The notes beneath the pieces are model-generated. The model was not told the origin of the DNA. It ran no database searches and saw only the letters and a program-made list of their open reading frames with translations. Below, piece after piece: positions 11,250-23,173 of a stretch of 64,000 bases of DNA. The DNA is from Climacium dendroides (Eukaryota; Streptophyta; Bryopsida; Hypnales; Climaciaceae): contig OX467086.1 in NCBI GenBank assembly GCA_950106755.1, forward strand, positions 19,238,001 to 19,302,000, given 5' to 3'. Both the position numbers and the translations under genes were made by a program. Positions within the stretch are counted from its first letter, which is position 1, and each line of letters begins with the position of its first letter.

Positions 11250-12942
11250 TTTCACAAGCAAACTCCGGGACAATAATTTGAGGAGGGGAAGAGTTTGAGC
11301 GAAGGGGACTCGGCGTCTCTTCTGTCGCAGCAGCAGACCATCGTCGTCTTCATCGGCAGGTACGAATTGAGGCTTGTGTGTCGTCATTCCAGAGTGAAAT
11401 TTCGGGATGAAGAGAGGAATGGCGGAATGGCGGAATGAGTCAAGAGATGTTGCTGCTTTGGGTTTGGGAGTTGTGGTGGCTTGTTGTGCTTTTGTGATGG
11501 AGGGTGATGAGGGACTGCGTGTTGTTTCGTAGTTGGAGTGGATTCTTTTTTGTTTTCGAGTTTTTGGTGTGCGTGAGTTTCGTTGTGGTGGCTGTTGTGA
11601 TGTTTGAAAAGGTTCCGGGAGCGAGGTTCTTGATTTTGAACGGCTTAAGGTTATTCGTTTGCTTGCTGTAGCCGTGCGAACTTAGTCGTTTTCAGTCCCT
11701 TTCGAATTGGTTGCGGGCTTGCGGTTCTGACGACTGGCCTAAATTTAGCCGTGATTTATGCATTTGGCGGTTTAATAGCGATCTTGGTCGGACGCTGTGA
11801 AGATGTTCTCGAGGATTCTGGTTTTATTGAGAATCTGATCGGTGCGGTTTGAAAGGTAGATGATAATTGGAGAGCATGCTGAGAGCATGACACCGACCGC
11901 CGTGGAATTAGTCGTCTTGTCATGAGGGTGCACACGATCAGTGCGCTATTTCCCTAGGGTCTGGAAAGGACTGGTTTTCTTCAACGCGGCAGCCATTTCG
12001 AATACATTTGGCTGACAAGGCGACAACATTATGTGCACAGAGACTATTATGTAGCGTACTGGGATAAAACTCAGTTTTTGCATTGCTATTCGTTTAGTCG
12101 CTTTCGAAATTGTTTGCGGCGTTGATTCTCTAAATTTAGCAGTGATTTGTGCATTTGGGTGGTTTTATAGCGATCTCGGACGGACTCTGTTAATGGTAAT
12201 CTTGACTTTTCACATTTATTGAGAATCTGATCGGTGCGGGCGATGAAGCTTTGAAAAGTAGATTATAAATGGTCAGCGTGAAGAGAGAAAGATACCGAGT
12301 GCAGAATCGTTAGTCTTTTCATGAGATTGCGTGAAAATCGGAGCCTTATAACCCCAGGGTTGGCAAGGGACTGGTACGCGACTGCCATTTCGAATACATT
12401 TGGTTGATAAGGTGGCAAAATTATGGAGCTTAGAGACCATTGTGTTGCATACAGGAAGAAGGCTCAGTTACAGAAGGACTCATGCAGGGTCACCATTCTT
12501 AGATTGCTGGAAGTGTTTTTGTAGGGTTTGTGCCCCTAGCAACATTTATGACTATCAATTGAGAGGACGCTGCATCGTAAACATCCGTCTTAAGTCCGTC
12601 TGCTGTCAGCTGCGACGTACATAAGATGGTGCTCTTGGAATAAATGACCTATAATTCGTCTATGCTCTCCGTTCTATTCTCAACGGGGAGCTTATGAATC
12701 CGTAGTTGTAAGCTTTGTGAATTTGTATTGCACAATTATATTGCCGGTGATCAATACCAATCTCCTCTCGGTATCCTCCTATGCACTCCCAGATTTCTAA
12801 GTCGCCATTTTTTTCCCCTTGTTTGTATATGAGTGGATTCACATCTTCCATCTGTTTGCCATTTTCTTGGGTTCATGTGGTACCTATTGCTAATGACATT
12901 AACCAGTTTTGACCGTTCTGTGAACAGAAATTCAGCCGAAAC
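11250..12942 (+). other. NPC 5' leader with ~1.57 kb leader intron
   Basis: A plausible non-coding first exon ends at CATCGGCAG|GTACG (donor at 11360). The acceptor is most likely TTCTGTGAACAG at 12926-12927, leaving a short AAATTCAGCCGAAAC leader before the ATG at 12943. Long leader introns are common in plant genes and can raise expression. The interior holds a diverged tandem duplication listed separately. The splice sites are read by eye and not confirmed by transcripts. Confidence 0.5.
11650..12468. repeat. Diverged ~400 bp tandem duplication in the NPC leader intron
   Basis: Copy A (about 11650-12074) and copy B (about 12086-12468) share ordered blocks: TCTAAATTTAG or CCTAAATTTAGC, GTGATTTRTGCATTTGG, ATAGCGATCT, TATTGAGAATCTGATCGGTG, and GCCATTTCGAATACATTTGG, each ending in a GGCTCAG or ACTCAG block. 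Many substitutions and small gaps indicate an old duplication. It is non-coding; the 74-codon frame at 12400 is fortuitous. Confidence 0.8.
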
Positions 12943-15071
12943 ATGATGAAGTCTCCAAGCCGCACTCGTTGCGGCTTGGTGAGTCTTCTCTTCATCCTGT
13001 CACTTGCCCTGACACCATCATTTGCGAGGACAAAAATTGATGGACCTATCAAGGTGGTTGTAGTGATGGTTATGGAGAATCGGTCATTTGATCACATGTT
13101 AGGGTGGTTGAAGACCTTGAATCCTGAAATTGATGGTTTGACTGGAAAGGAGTGCAATCCCAAAAACACAACTGATCCTGATTCGGAATTGGTATGCGTA
13201 TCCAATATTGCCGAGTTTGTAGATCCGGACCCCGGACACTCGTTCCAAGCAATTCAGGAGCAGATATTTGGGGGGAATTCTACAACTGCAAATCCTCCTC
13301 CCATGAACGGTTTTGCTCAGCAAGCAGAGAGCATGTACTACAAAGGCTTCTCTAAAACGGTGATGAGTGGCTTCAGGTAAAAAAATTTCATGACGTTCTC
13401 TTAGTCAATCTTATCCAGAAGAAATCTAGTGGTATATTTTGTAATGTTAAGGGGGGCTCTCTGTATCGAAATGTTGGAAGGTGTTTGTTCAATATCAATC
13501 AGCAGATTCTCCTGCACTGAGCGTCGAAGTTCTCGGTACTTAATTTCCTTGCCATGTTTATGTGATACAGGCCAGAGGTCGTCCCTGCATATAAAGCCCT
13601 GGCTTCGGAGTATGCAGTCTTTGATCGCTGGTTTGCATCCGTGCCCAGTTCTACTCAACCTAACAGGTTTTATGTGCATTCGGCAACCTCGTTTGGGGCC
13701 ATGAGTAACGTGAAAGAAGAATTAGTTGCAGGGTTTCCTCAGAAGACAATTTTTGATTCAATTGTGAATGCTGGTCATTCTGTTGGTATCTACTATCAAA
13801 ACCTCCCTGCAACTTTGTTCTACCGCAACTTGCGCAAAGTAAAATTTGTTAACAAGTTTCATGATTATACCCTCAAGTTCAAGCAACATGCAAGGCGGGG
13901 GGTCCTTCCGAACTACGTGGTTGTGGAGCAACGGTACTTCGACATGAAACTGCTTCCAGCTAATGATGACCACCCTTCTCATGATGTGTCCGAGGGTCAA
14001 GCTTTCGTGAAAGAAGTTTACGAAACCTTGCGTGCTAGCCCACAGTGGAAGGAGATGCTCTTTGTAATCACATACGATGAGCATGGAGGGTTTTATGACC
14101 ATGTACCAACGCCAGTGAGTAATGTTCCAAATCCGGATGGGCTGATTGGTCCTCCCCCGTCCTTCTTCGACTTCAAGAGGCTGGGGGTGCGGGTGCCCAC
14201 TCTCATGATATCTCCTTGGATCAACAAGGGCACTGGTATGTGCCGACCTTTCTTTTTTGCCATCTTACATGTGTCCTTACTGTTCCTTGTCTGATGCTGG
14301 ATGGTTAAAGGATCGTTTGGAAGTCTTGCTTGAAGTCAATCTACCTCCAAAGCTTTTATTCTCTTGAGGATGCCAACGTGCATTGATTCATGCGACAGAG
14401 AAGCGTGCTTATAATTTACTTTTCTTTTGCAGTGATACATGGACCTGAAGGTCCGACTCCTCATTCTCAGTATGAGCATTCGTCGTTGCCGGCCACGGTC
14501 AAGAAGATATTCAACCTGAAGGATGATTTTTTGACAGCACGGGATGCGTGGGCAGGAACATTTGAGCATGTTGTGACTCACCGCAAGTCACCAAGGACAG
14601 ATTGCCCCAGTATGATTACCAAACTTTTTTACTTTTTAATGGTATTCCTTGCACTTGGAAGTATTATGACATTACATTTTGAAATTTGTGTTGATCGCTC
14701 GAACAAACGAGAAACACGGAGTATGTATCTTATAACCTTTTTTCTGCTATGCAGTGGAGATACCGAGCGCACCGTGGTCGTTGCGCCACTCACCATCCAA
14801 CGAAAGTGCCCCGTTGACGGAGTTTCAGGAAGAGCTGATTCAGCTGGCATCCCAATTAAACGGAGATCACCAACGTCCCGAATATCCTCATCTTGGAAAG
14901 TCCATGAATGTGGGACAGGCTCACGCATATGCTACAAGTGCCCTGGCCAAATTTCTTGAGACTGGAAGGGCGGCTTTGAGAGCTGGAGTAGATCCAGAAA
15001 CAGTGATTGAAGTAACACCCTCTGTGATTGAGAGGCAGGCAGAGGGCTCAGAGCTTCACGACAGCTTGTGA
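12943..15071 (+). CDS. NPC: Non-specific phospholipase C (phosphoesterase family)
   Basis: Four coding exons give a 530-residue protein: 12943-13376, 13571-14235, 14433-14609 and 14755-15071, all introns GT..AG, stop TGA. Plant NPC enzymes hydrolyse phospholipids such as phosphatidylcholine to diacylglycerol and a phosphorylated headgroup, and act in lipid remodelling and signalling. Residues 1-28 form a signal peptide (basic start, then [17 protein letters not shown]), so the protein probably enters the secretory pathway. Family motifs seen: ENRSFDH at 45-51, PSSTQPNR at 170-177 (containing the Thr expected to be the nucleophile) and [10 protein letters not shown] at 313-322, a metal-site motif. 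Length matches the usual 510-540 residues. Two ATGs are adjacent at 12943; the first is used here. No frameshift or missing motif is seen. The subfamily number cannot be assigned without a tree. Confidence 0.93.
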
Positions 15072-16557
15072 TGCTTTTTTGCGGATACTCTGTACCATAA
15101 CATTCACAATACAGAAGGGAACTCAAGGGTGCGGCTAGCAGATTCAAATGTTTGAACGGGAAGAAAAAGTGGATTTGGGGGGATGCAATGAATTTTCGGT
15201 CCAGTGATGCTGCCCAGGTTGGTGGGAAAAGCATTGCACATCACTTGTGACGTAAGAGACGAAACCTTTGTCTGCTGGAGGCCACTATGTTCACACATTG
15301 GCATATATATGTTTAGAGTTTAGATGCAGTTGAGTGATTTTTTGACTTCGTAGCAATGATGATTCGTTAAGAGGCCGGGAGTTGGTCTTTCAAAACGCTC
15401 TGTCTGTTTTCCCGTGTCTCGTCAATTTTTTACCCTCCTTTGATGCGTCTTCTGAAGTGGTGGATTATTTGTCAGTTGAACATCTGTCCAGTGTACGATA
15501 TAGTAAAAAGAAGGGCCAAGAACTCTCAATGATTAACTTATGCTGTCACCCGGTCAATGAATAATTGCATGGTGGATGACCAAAGTGATAGGCGCCTCGT
15601 TCCTCGATGTGGTAGGATGAGCTAAAACCAACGCCTATCTAAAAACGTGTTGTGATAAATCTAAATTATGGATGAGTATTGAATTTTTTTTAATACTATA
15701 GCAGGACATTGGCATTAGAGAATAAATTAGAAAAATCTATGAATTGAACATTGAACTCTTGTACACTAGATTCACACCTCAATCCTAGACTTCATGTAAG
15801 CGCAGCTGCAATTTGCCTGATGTGACCAAACCTCGCTTTCACATATGCCACACAAGCATGGCTGTAAATCAAATTTGCCTCAGTAATATCTCATCGTACC
15901 TTAACTTAGTTCTCTTTCTCAAACCCTCGTCTCTGGTGTCTCTGCCTGGCTACCTCAAGTTACAGGTACAAAATGTGTAATTTTGTGTAAAGGTCAAGAG
16001 TCAAAATTCAAGTCTGCTGAGAAAGTGAGAATCACGCCATCAGTGAACCTTGGATATCGAATATCTGAAAGTACCCACTGACTTGATCACCCAGATTGGG
16101 ATGCTTTTGATAACATTTGGATCAGGAGTTTCTTGAGCAATAACAGCTGCATGGTCGAATAACTTATTAGTTACTCATCTTCGTTTATAAGTTACTTGGA
16201 GGGAGTGCGTCCAGCGATTCTCCTGTAAGCTGGCTGTATCATTAAAAGAAAATTCGATTTGGGTACTTGTGGATATTCTGCAGGCTGTATGTGATGCCTG
16301 TATCGTTAAAAAGAAATATTGATTTGACTACTTAAAGTAGTACGGAGAGAAAATAAGTATTTTTTTCTTCTTGTCTTTGATCACGTTACCCTAAATTGCT
16401 TCTCCGAGTTGGCTGTACCTTCCAGACGCGGCGAGTCTGGAAAGTGCAGTGGGGTACAGTTCATTTACGAATTTTTGCATCTTGGCAATTTTCACTAGAA
16501 AGCTCAGAAACTTGAGTGAGTTGTATCATGCTCAGAAATGAACTGATTTTCGAAGTG
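15072..16557. other. 3' flank of NPC and intergenic DNA
   Basis: Probable 3' UTR for a few hundred bases; an AATGAATAAT stretch near 15557 could act as a weak poly(A) signal. The rest is mixed-composition DNA without a recognisable gene or repeat. Confidence 0.4.
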
Positions 16558-16649
16558 CAAGTAGAGTTGAAATTGTAGAGAAGAGTAGTTTATCATCATA
16601 ACACAAGTAGAGTTGAAATTGTAGAGAAGAGTAATTTATCATCATAACA
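16558..16649. repeat. Tandem duplication, 2 x 46 bp
   Basis: Two adjacent units starting CAAGTAGAGTTGAAATTGTA at 16558 and 16604, differing by about one base (AGTAGTTT against AGTAATTT). Such near identity indicates a recent duplication. Confidence 0.9.
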
Positions 16650-16790
16650 AATATGTGCATGTGAAATCCAAAATTAGACTACATTTCGGATGTTTTTTGT
16701 ACACTATCTATCATTTTGTGATACTACCCTTTGCTAAAATTGTTGCTTGCATTGGATTGAGCATGTTCAAAATGAACATTTGTAGTTGCT

Positions 16791-16866
16791 GTAGAGACAC
16801 TTCAAAGACACTTTAGAGACACTTCATTGTAGAGACACTTCAAAGACACTTCAGAGACACTTCATT
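16791..16866. repeat. Minisatellite, 2 x 38 bp with internal 12-13 bp periodicity
   Basis: Units begin GTAGAGACACTTCAAAGACA at 16791 and 16829. Each contains further copies of AGAGACACTTC, giving a two-level repeat. Confidence 0.85.
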
Positions 16867-17219
16867 CCACACAACTTGAATTACTTGTATGATTTCTTGC
16901 TTGTTCTTCATCCCATTGCAAAAAATCTTTGACTATCTTCCAAATTTTTTTATGAAATGTTAGACAGTTTATAAAAGAAATCCAAATTGTTGTATGGTTT
17001 TAAATTATTCATTTTTCACTTATGAAGTTGAAGTGTACTTCATTGCAATTCCAACACAATTTGCAATTTCAAAATTGGTTCATTTTTTAGCACACTGTAC
17101 ATTGCATTATCACTTAACTTATTTCCATTTCCTATCCTGGTAGTATGTGGAGTTTTGGGCATTCCATGACTTGAAAACATTTTAATAATTTTGTAAACTC
17201 ACTCATTATTGGAGTAACT

Positions 17220-17660
17220 AAAAAAGACCTAAAAGTTTGACTTCTAGAAGAAGTTACCTTTGGTGAAAAATAATTAAAATTTGAGGCCAAATGGATTTGG
17301 AATTAATAAGTGACTTTGTTGAATCCAAGGAAAAGTAAATACAAAGAAAGTTGAAATGTTGGAAAAAATACTTGTATTAATTGTCCTAGGACATGTTCAC
17401 TAAATAACATGGAATTCATTCTTCTAATTTTACATCAAAGTAAGGCCACTATGAAAAGCAATGAGTTCATTGAAAATTATGATTATCACTTTCCTATGCA
17501 ATGAAGAAAACTTCCAAGATCATTTGAAGGGTTGCTAAAAGTTAAGAAAACTATTAAAAATGGGTGCCAAATAATTTATTAATAAAAAAATGAATTGTGG
17601 AACTAGCCCTTCCAAAAATGCGCAAAAGGTGACCTTAGGATACAATATATGGTTTTCATC
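17220..17660. repeat. Dispersed repeat family C, copy 1
   Basis: Aligns, inverted, with about 47440-47730. Shared blocks include ACAAAGAAAGTTGAAATGTT, TTTTCCTTGGATTCAACAAA (opposite strand) and CTTCCAAAAATGCGC/CAAAAATGTGCCAAAGGT. Non-coding. Confidence 0.5.
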
Positions 17661-17809
17661 ATGTGGCCAAATTCCTTTTTCTTGTAGTTCTTAGAGGTTG
17701 TCTTTTCTAGGTGAGTACTTTCTAAGCATGTGGCTATTGTGATTGGTGCTTGGAAAAAGAGTAGTCCTACTTAATTAGAAAGCAATAGAAAACTTTAGAC
17801 CTTAACAAA

Positions 17810-18315
17810 CAATTTATATCCCCAAGGACATTTTAAAAGTCAACTTGAATTTTCACATAGTTCTTGATTTTAAACGTTTTTAGGCTTAAAAAACAAACAT
17901 AGGTCTAATATTTTTTTTAAATCCATTTTAATTTTTAATTTTTAATTTTTTGTGACACTTTGAAGATAGCATCTTGATAACTTAAAATTCACCGCTTTTG
18001 AACTTTCTCTATTGAATTTCTCTTGGTGTGAGGTCAAGGAGTGCATCAATTACACCACAAAGTTTTTTACTATTATTTCTTTTTTTTTAAATTGTACTAT
18101 TTTTAATATTATCTTTAATTATAATGATTTTTATAAATAAATTTCTTTAAGATATTATATAAAATTCAATTCGATGTTTTTAATTATGAAAGAATGAGAT
18201 TAAATTTTAGATATATATTACTACATGTAAAAATATCAAATTTTGAAATGTTTGTTTTAATGTAGAAATTTAATGAAGTTTGACCAAGCTTGAACATGAA
18301 ATGTTGTTTTAAAGG
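17810..18315. repeat. Dispersed repeat family B, copy 1
   Basis: Aligns in the same orientation with 31215-31745 over about 500 bp. Shared blocks are TTTTCACATAGTTCTTGATT, AATTTCTCTTGGTrTGAG, TATATTACTACATGTrrAAA, and AATGAAGTTTGACCAA. The copies are diverged and contain no conserved open frame. Confidence 0.65.
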
Positions 18316-18713
18316 TTAGACTACTTAAACTAATAGTATGTAGAAATTATACTCATAGAATAGATTTCCTCTTGTTTTTGATACTTCCTAAATGAGATGA
18401 GCTCAAGATTGTGCACAAAGTCAACTTAAACTACAAATACAAGAATGCTAAAGTAGCTTCTTGGGTATTTTATTACTTGATGTCTCCTCAAGCAATTGCC
18501 TTGTTTAATGTTTGGATACATTACTAAAGTTAGATTATAATATCTACAAAATGAATACATAAAATTGAGTGTCTTATCTATCAAGATATTATATTGGTTA
18601 GTAGGGCAAGTTCATGAATATTTCAAAGAAATTTTGAGAGCAAATTTATGAATAATCCAAAGAAATTTTGAGAATTCAAGCAAACCATGTTCATATTACT
18701 TTCATGACCATGC

Positions 18714-18890
18714 TTGACACATTAGTTGATTGGTTTGCGTCTTTTTATTTTTTGAGCTACTCTTTAAGTAAGTGATTTTATCTTCCTCTTTTATTTTTTG
18801 TTTGACACATTAGAGTTTATTGGTTTGTGTCTTCTTATTTTTTGAGCTACTCTTTAAGTAGCTAATTTTATCTTCCTCTTTTATTTTTGT
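18714..18890. repeat. Tandem duplication, 2 x ~88 bp
   Basis: Units start TTGACACATTAG at 18714 and 18802 and share TTGAGCTACTCTTTAAGTA and TTTTATCTTCCTCTTTTATT. They differ by a few substitutions. Confidence 0.85.
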
Positions 18891-19315
18891 TTGGTGCATA
18901 CAAAGTAGCTTCTATTGGAATTGACCAAATCCATTTCTAAAGCAAGTTCAATTGAAGATGGTACACTATCTATTTACATCTTTCCTAAAGCTCAAAGTCT
19001 CAAGGTCAAAGAAATAAAGTGATTGTCTTTCATAAAATTATTTTTTACTTTCCAAATACATGTATAAACTCATAAGATTAGTCAACACTAACAATGAACT
19101 TGGTTGGCACTTTCTACTAAAGTAGTTAACCAATTCATAATATTGGTGAAATTTGGAGTAAATTTGGATGAATGTATAAGTAAATAATCACATCATCATA
19201 TAATCTTACACAACACATTACAATGAAGTCAATTTGTATAGAAATACATGCAATTTTGATGAACTTTCAAAAAGATTGATTCATATATAATAGCACAATA
19301 AATTTATGGCAAAAT

Positions 19316-19655
19316 GCTCCATTTGTTTAGGAATAGACACAAGAAATATAGTATCAGCTCCATTTGTTTAGGAATAGACACAAGAAATATAATATCAGAC
19401 AACAACTTCAAAATGGAAATGATAGAGACCCTAATTGCCATAATGACCCTCAAAATGGAAATGATAGACCCTCAAAATGGAAATGATAGACCCTCAAAAT
19501 GGAAATGATAGAAACCCTCAAAATGGAAATAATAGAGACCCTCATTGCCATAATATTATTCAATAGGGCTAGAAGTATCTCACAATAGAAACCAAGAAGC
19601 AAAATATTATTCAATAGGGCTAGAAGTATCTCACAATAGAAACCAAGAAGCAAAA
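19316..19655. repeat. Cluster of three different minisatellites
   Basis: Three unrelated tandem repeats lie end to end: 2 x 41 bp starting GCTCCATTTGTTTAGG (19316, 19357); about four 22-bp units of GACCCTCAAAATGGAAATGA type (19445-19532); and 2 x 51 bp containing CAATAGGGCTAGAAGTATCT (19561, 19612). Open frames crossing them reflect repetition, not coding. Confidence 0.9.
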
Positions 19656-20071
19656 TTTTCCATTGTAGTCACGTGCTGAAAATTCAACAAAATAGGTCCA
19701 CAATGAAGAAGAAATCAAATATGGACAAGTTGATACAGCAGAGAAGAAATCCAAGGGAAGAACAGCACTGAGTTGGACCATATTTTTATTGGCAAAAAAC
19801 TATTTATCTTTTTCCACATGAATCACACGACACCCTGGCTCCATTTCTGCATAATGATATGCCAAAGTCGAATATACTTTACACCCACAAATGAAATTTC
19901 AATCTCCAGCACATTTCTACAGTCACATTTCTACAATAACATGCCTCCTGAAAACATTTCTCTCAAGTCGCCATTAGAATTTAGTAACAGAACCAGAAAA
20001 TTTGGAACCCTCCGTTACGAGAGCCTTATTTAAACACACTAAGTCTTCGATGTCTACTAAGAAATTCAGTT
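19656..20071. other. 3' flank of the VOC gene
   Basis: Mixed-composition DNA just downstream of the minus-strand stop codon, likely including its 3' UTR. No other gene or repeat recognised. Confidence 0.4.
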
Positions 20072-21559
20072 TCATTGATCATGAAGCTCATGAAGTGGAG
20101 AGAACTCTAAGGTATTACCATCAGGATCCCTGGCAAAGATGGCTGAACCTCCAGCCGGGCTGAACGTATAAGGAACACCTGTTCACACAAAAATCCAAAA
20201 GACTGTTACTCATCTTGTAAACCACAAATAGTCCATTAGTAGTGAGGAGGTACAGTAGGCCTAAGCAACCATGGGCGTCAAATCGCAACCTGAAAGACCA
20301 ATTCATGGAATTTCTAGCTCAGAACAGGAAAATTCTGATTGAACTGCGCATGGTTGGAAACTGGTGCAAAAGTGTAGCCAAGCCTGCAGACTTTTCTGAA
20401 GATCCAAAGATGTATATGAAGAAAAACAGATAAGGTCGGAGAAGAAATCCCTAAACACTTATCAGATTTGGACAAACTTAGATGTGCAATTGAACATCGA
20501 CTTGAAATTCATATTAAATGTGTTCTCGATCCTAAAATTCTCTATCAGGAGAATCATGTGAGAAGATATGTCCTACACAGTTGGGGGTAAATAGATGAGG
20601 TCATTGAATCTGAATTGAAAACATACCAGCTTTGTCAAACACTTCCTTTATTTTCGTAACATCCTTGATTGCAATGCATGCATGGCGGTCTCGTCCACCT
20701 TGCTGAGGTCGACCTTCTTTAGGATCCGGGTTCGGCAGCTCCATTAGGTGAATCATTTGAGAAGACCCCACATTTAACCAAACGCCCCCAAAAGAAAGCT
20801 TTTCATCCGGTCGTGTTGGATTGATTTCAAGACCTGTACAAAACAAAGAAATTAGGTCACAATTCTCTTGTGAGCAGACTGCCATGGGAGAGCTTAGATT
20901 TACAACATGAGGTAATGATCACAAAATGCCATTTGAAGGTCTTATTCTTTTTCAGATCCACTTGAACAAGCAAGCTCATCACATGAACCTAGTTCACAAC
21001 AACGATATTCCACCGAAAAGTAGGTGATCCAAAATAAGGTAAATTTGAACAGTATTCTTCTTACTAGCAGAAAGAAATGCAAATAACACAACTACCACAA
21101 GGTTTAGCACAGAAAAGAGAGGCATACCTAATACACCACAATAAAATTTCAGTGATTTCTCGACGCTTTCACATAGAAAGCCCACATGATGTACTCCCGT
21201 GAACTCGATTGCTGAAGCAAAGATTCTATTAGCAAATTGTGAGCTCAATCTAAGTACCTCTGCATCACGTTAAATCCCTTGATCAATGGTTTTAAAATGC
21301 TCAAATCAATTGATTGTATTGTGAGAAAAACAATTCAGATTGGCCAGGTTTAATATTACCAAAAAATCAGTAAAGAGCATTGCATGTATTGATCAAAAAC
21401 TGAATAAAATTGAACAAAAGAAAGTCTCCATGCGACCTACTCAAAGCTGTTACGGAATTTAAGAAGCTTGGTAAAGACCATACCTTTCACAGCAGCTTTC
21501 AAGCTGTCGTCAGCCCAATCCTCGATTTCTGGCCTAATTGCTGATGAAGCCGGCGCCAT
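20072..21559 (-). CDS. VOC superfamily glyoxalase-like protein
   Basis: Four exons read on the minus strand: 21559-21484, 21211-21128, 20833-20627 and 20178-20072, every junction in phase 1 with GT..AG ends, giving 157 residues. The protein is one vicinal-oxygen-chelate domain (about 29-150) resembling the plant glyoxalase I-like family typified by Arabidopsis GLYI4/GLYI7. Candidate metal ligands are H34 (VHHVG), H82 or E85 (IHLMELPNPDP), H104 (GRDRHACIAI) and E147 (NTLEFSP), and the family signature GGRDRH is intact. Enzymes of this fold handle small electrophilic or dicarbonyl metabolites, but the substrate here is not predictable. The start is set at MAPASS with a good AAAATGG context; the frame stays open upstream, so an extended N-terminus is possible (see findings). 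Probably cytosolic as called. No defects seen. Confidence 0.9.
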
Positions 21560-22960
21560 TTTACTGATTGTAAACGATCTGCACACTTTTCTGCCGATTC
21601 TTTGCAACTCTCTCGCGCTCAGGTACTGTACGCCAGTTCGATAACGCAAATGGACACCCCAAGAAAATTTACTCTGCATACAGCCTTCAAAATTAATTAT
21701 ACATTTACACAAAGACACATCGCAACCTTATCAAACTGGTACTCAGTTCAAATGTCACACAGATACATGCAACTGCTGCACTCTTTTTTGCCATCTTCAT
21801 TCATACAAGACTCACAATGCACCTTTTCCACTCTAAAGCTGTGTACATAATTGTATCTGTTGACCTCATAACGACGACACATGACCTAGAAAATCTTGAC
21901 CTTGAAGATCTTGGTCTCAAAACTAAGGCATAGCTTCGCAATTCTGAACAGAATAGTTCAAACAGAGGCTTAAAAATCAGTTACTGTCCAACCTAAACGA
22001 ACAAGGATTTCATAATTTGAAAATGACAAATTTGAGAGATAATGTTGACAAAGTAAGATTTGAAAAGGTCCAATTGCACATCACCATAATCAATGAAGAC
22101 ATGAATAAATTCGGACAAAAGAAAGTCCCGTAAGACTACTCTAAACTGGTAAATTGAACATAAGGCCCAATTTAGGGTATCGCCTCTCCACATTAAGGTC
22201 TACCAGATGCAAGGATCTACTAAACAGATGAAAATATGTAGCGACATCAAACATCTTTACTTTACACCAGATTTTCACTGCACTTTTCAAGAACAAAAAA
22301 CATGACATTGCCCGGATTATTGGACATAATAAGTTGGGCTTCTATCAGATGACCACAAGACGATTCATTACGAATTACAAATATCAAACACACACTGACA
22401 TGAATTGTACACGAACCAAGCATGAGGAATAGAAGTAGGGTTACATATATTCGATCAGCAAGTGAATTACCGAGGGTACCCAAGAACGAGTACAACACAC
22501 AGAGCTCATTGCTGCTTCCATCTTAAGATAACGAAACGCGTTTTTACATTGCAAGGTATCAGTCAAGCACTGCAAGTTCGTGATCCATCGATTCTACAAG
22601 AAATTCGCAGACACAACAGCAGCAATGGACGACCCCAATTACCAGTAGCCGCAACGCAATTGTTCCGGCACACACCTGAGTGTTGGATTTGGCAGAAGTG
22701 AAATGCGAGGAAGCTTGTGTCCTTGTACACAACTAAGAATCTGGCAGAGGGTGGTAAGAAGGTCGTGTTCGGGAAGAGAAGACGGATGCGTTGGCTCTCC
22801 AGTTTACATGTGTCTGGCATCAACACTCATGTGGCATGTGGCTAGACTCAAAGTGCAAATTGTAAATTTTAACAAAATGTTGGATTTTTCAAAATTTCAA
22901 ATTGGAGTTGAAACTAGGCTTCATAGGCTTTATTTCATTAGTTGGTCTCAAATTCAAAAA
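21560..22960 (-). promoter_or_regulatory. Upstream region of the VOC gene
   Basis: This stretch is less AT-rich than the neighbouring repeats and contains the probable leader of the VOC gene, possibly with an upstream non-coding exon near 22500-22800 (a candidate donor CTCAG|GTGTGTG on the minus strand near 22675). A ~45-bp stretch near 22100 resembles one near 21405 (both with ACAAAAGAAAGTC), hinting at an old local duplication. No separate gene is supported. Confidence 0.3.
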
Positions 22961-23020
22961 AGATAATCTTTTTGGCTAAAATTCAAATTAATTGAGAGTA
23001 ATATGAGTTGCAGTGCCAAA

Positions 23021-23173
23021 CATGGTTGTCATACTGGACAAGTTACTATTCATTTTTCACCCTGTAGGACGAGTTACTATTCATCAAATGTACTTGAGAG
23101 GTACATTTGATGAATAGTAACTCGTCCTACAGGACAAGAAATGAATAGTAACTTGTCCAGTATGACAACCATG
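23021..23173. repeat. Near-perfect hairpin, 73-nt arms, 7-nt loop
   Basis: Left arm 23021-23093 and right arm 23101-23173 pair at 69 of 73 positions around the loop TTGAGAG. The four differences are clustered in the arm middle. Each arm contains two related blocks, GACAAGTTACTATTCAT and GACGAGTTACTATTCAT. The structure could be a small foldback transposon or an inverted duplication able to make small RNA. It has no coding capacity and lies about 1.5 kb upstream of the VOC start codon. Confidence 0.9.

Noticed and set aside
10881..11387. Several overlapping open frames (up to 131 codons) on both strands
   Set aside because: They lie in the GC-rich promoter and leader of the phospholipase gene, where stop codons are rare by composition. 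None matches a known family.
12943..13380. Treating the first open frame (145 codons) as a complete short protein
   Set aside because: The frame ends just past a GT donor at 13377, and the next exon at 13571 continues the conserved phospholipase sequence in phase.
19450..19653. Minus-strand frame with a repeated LLGFYCEILLALLNNI motif
   Set aside because: Produced by translating the minisatellite; no evidence of a gene.
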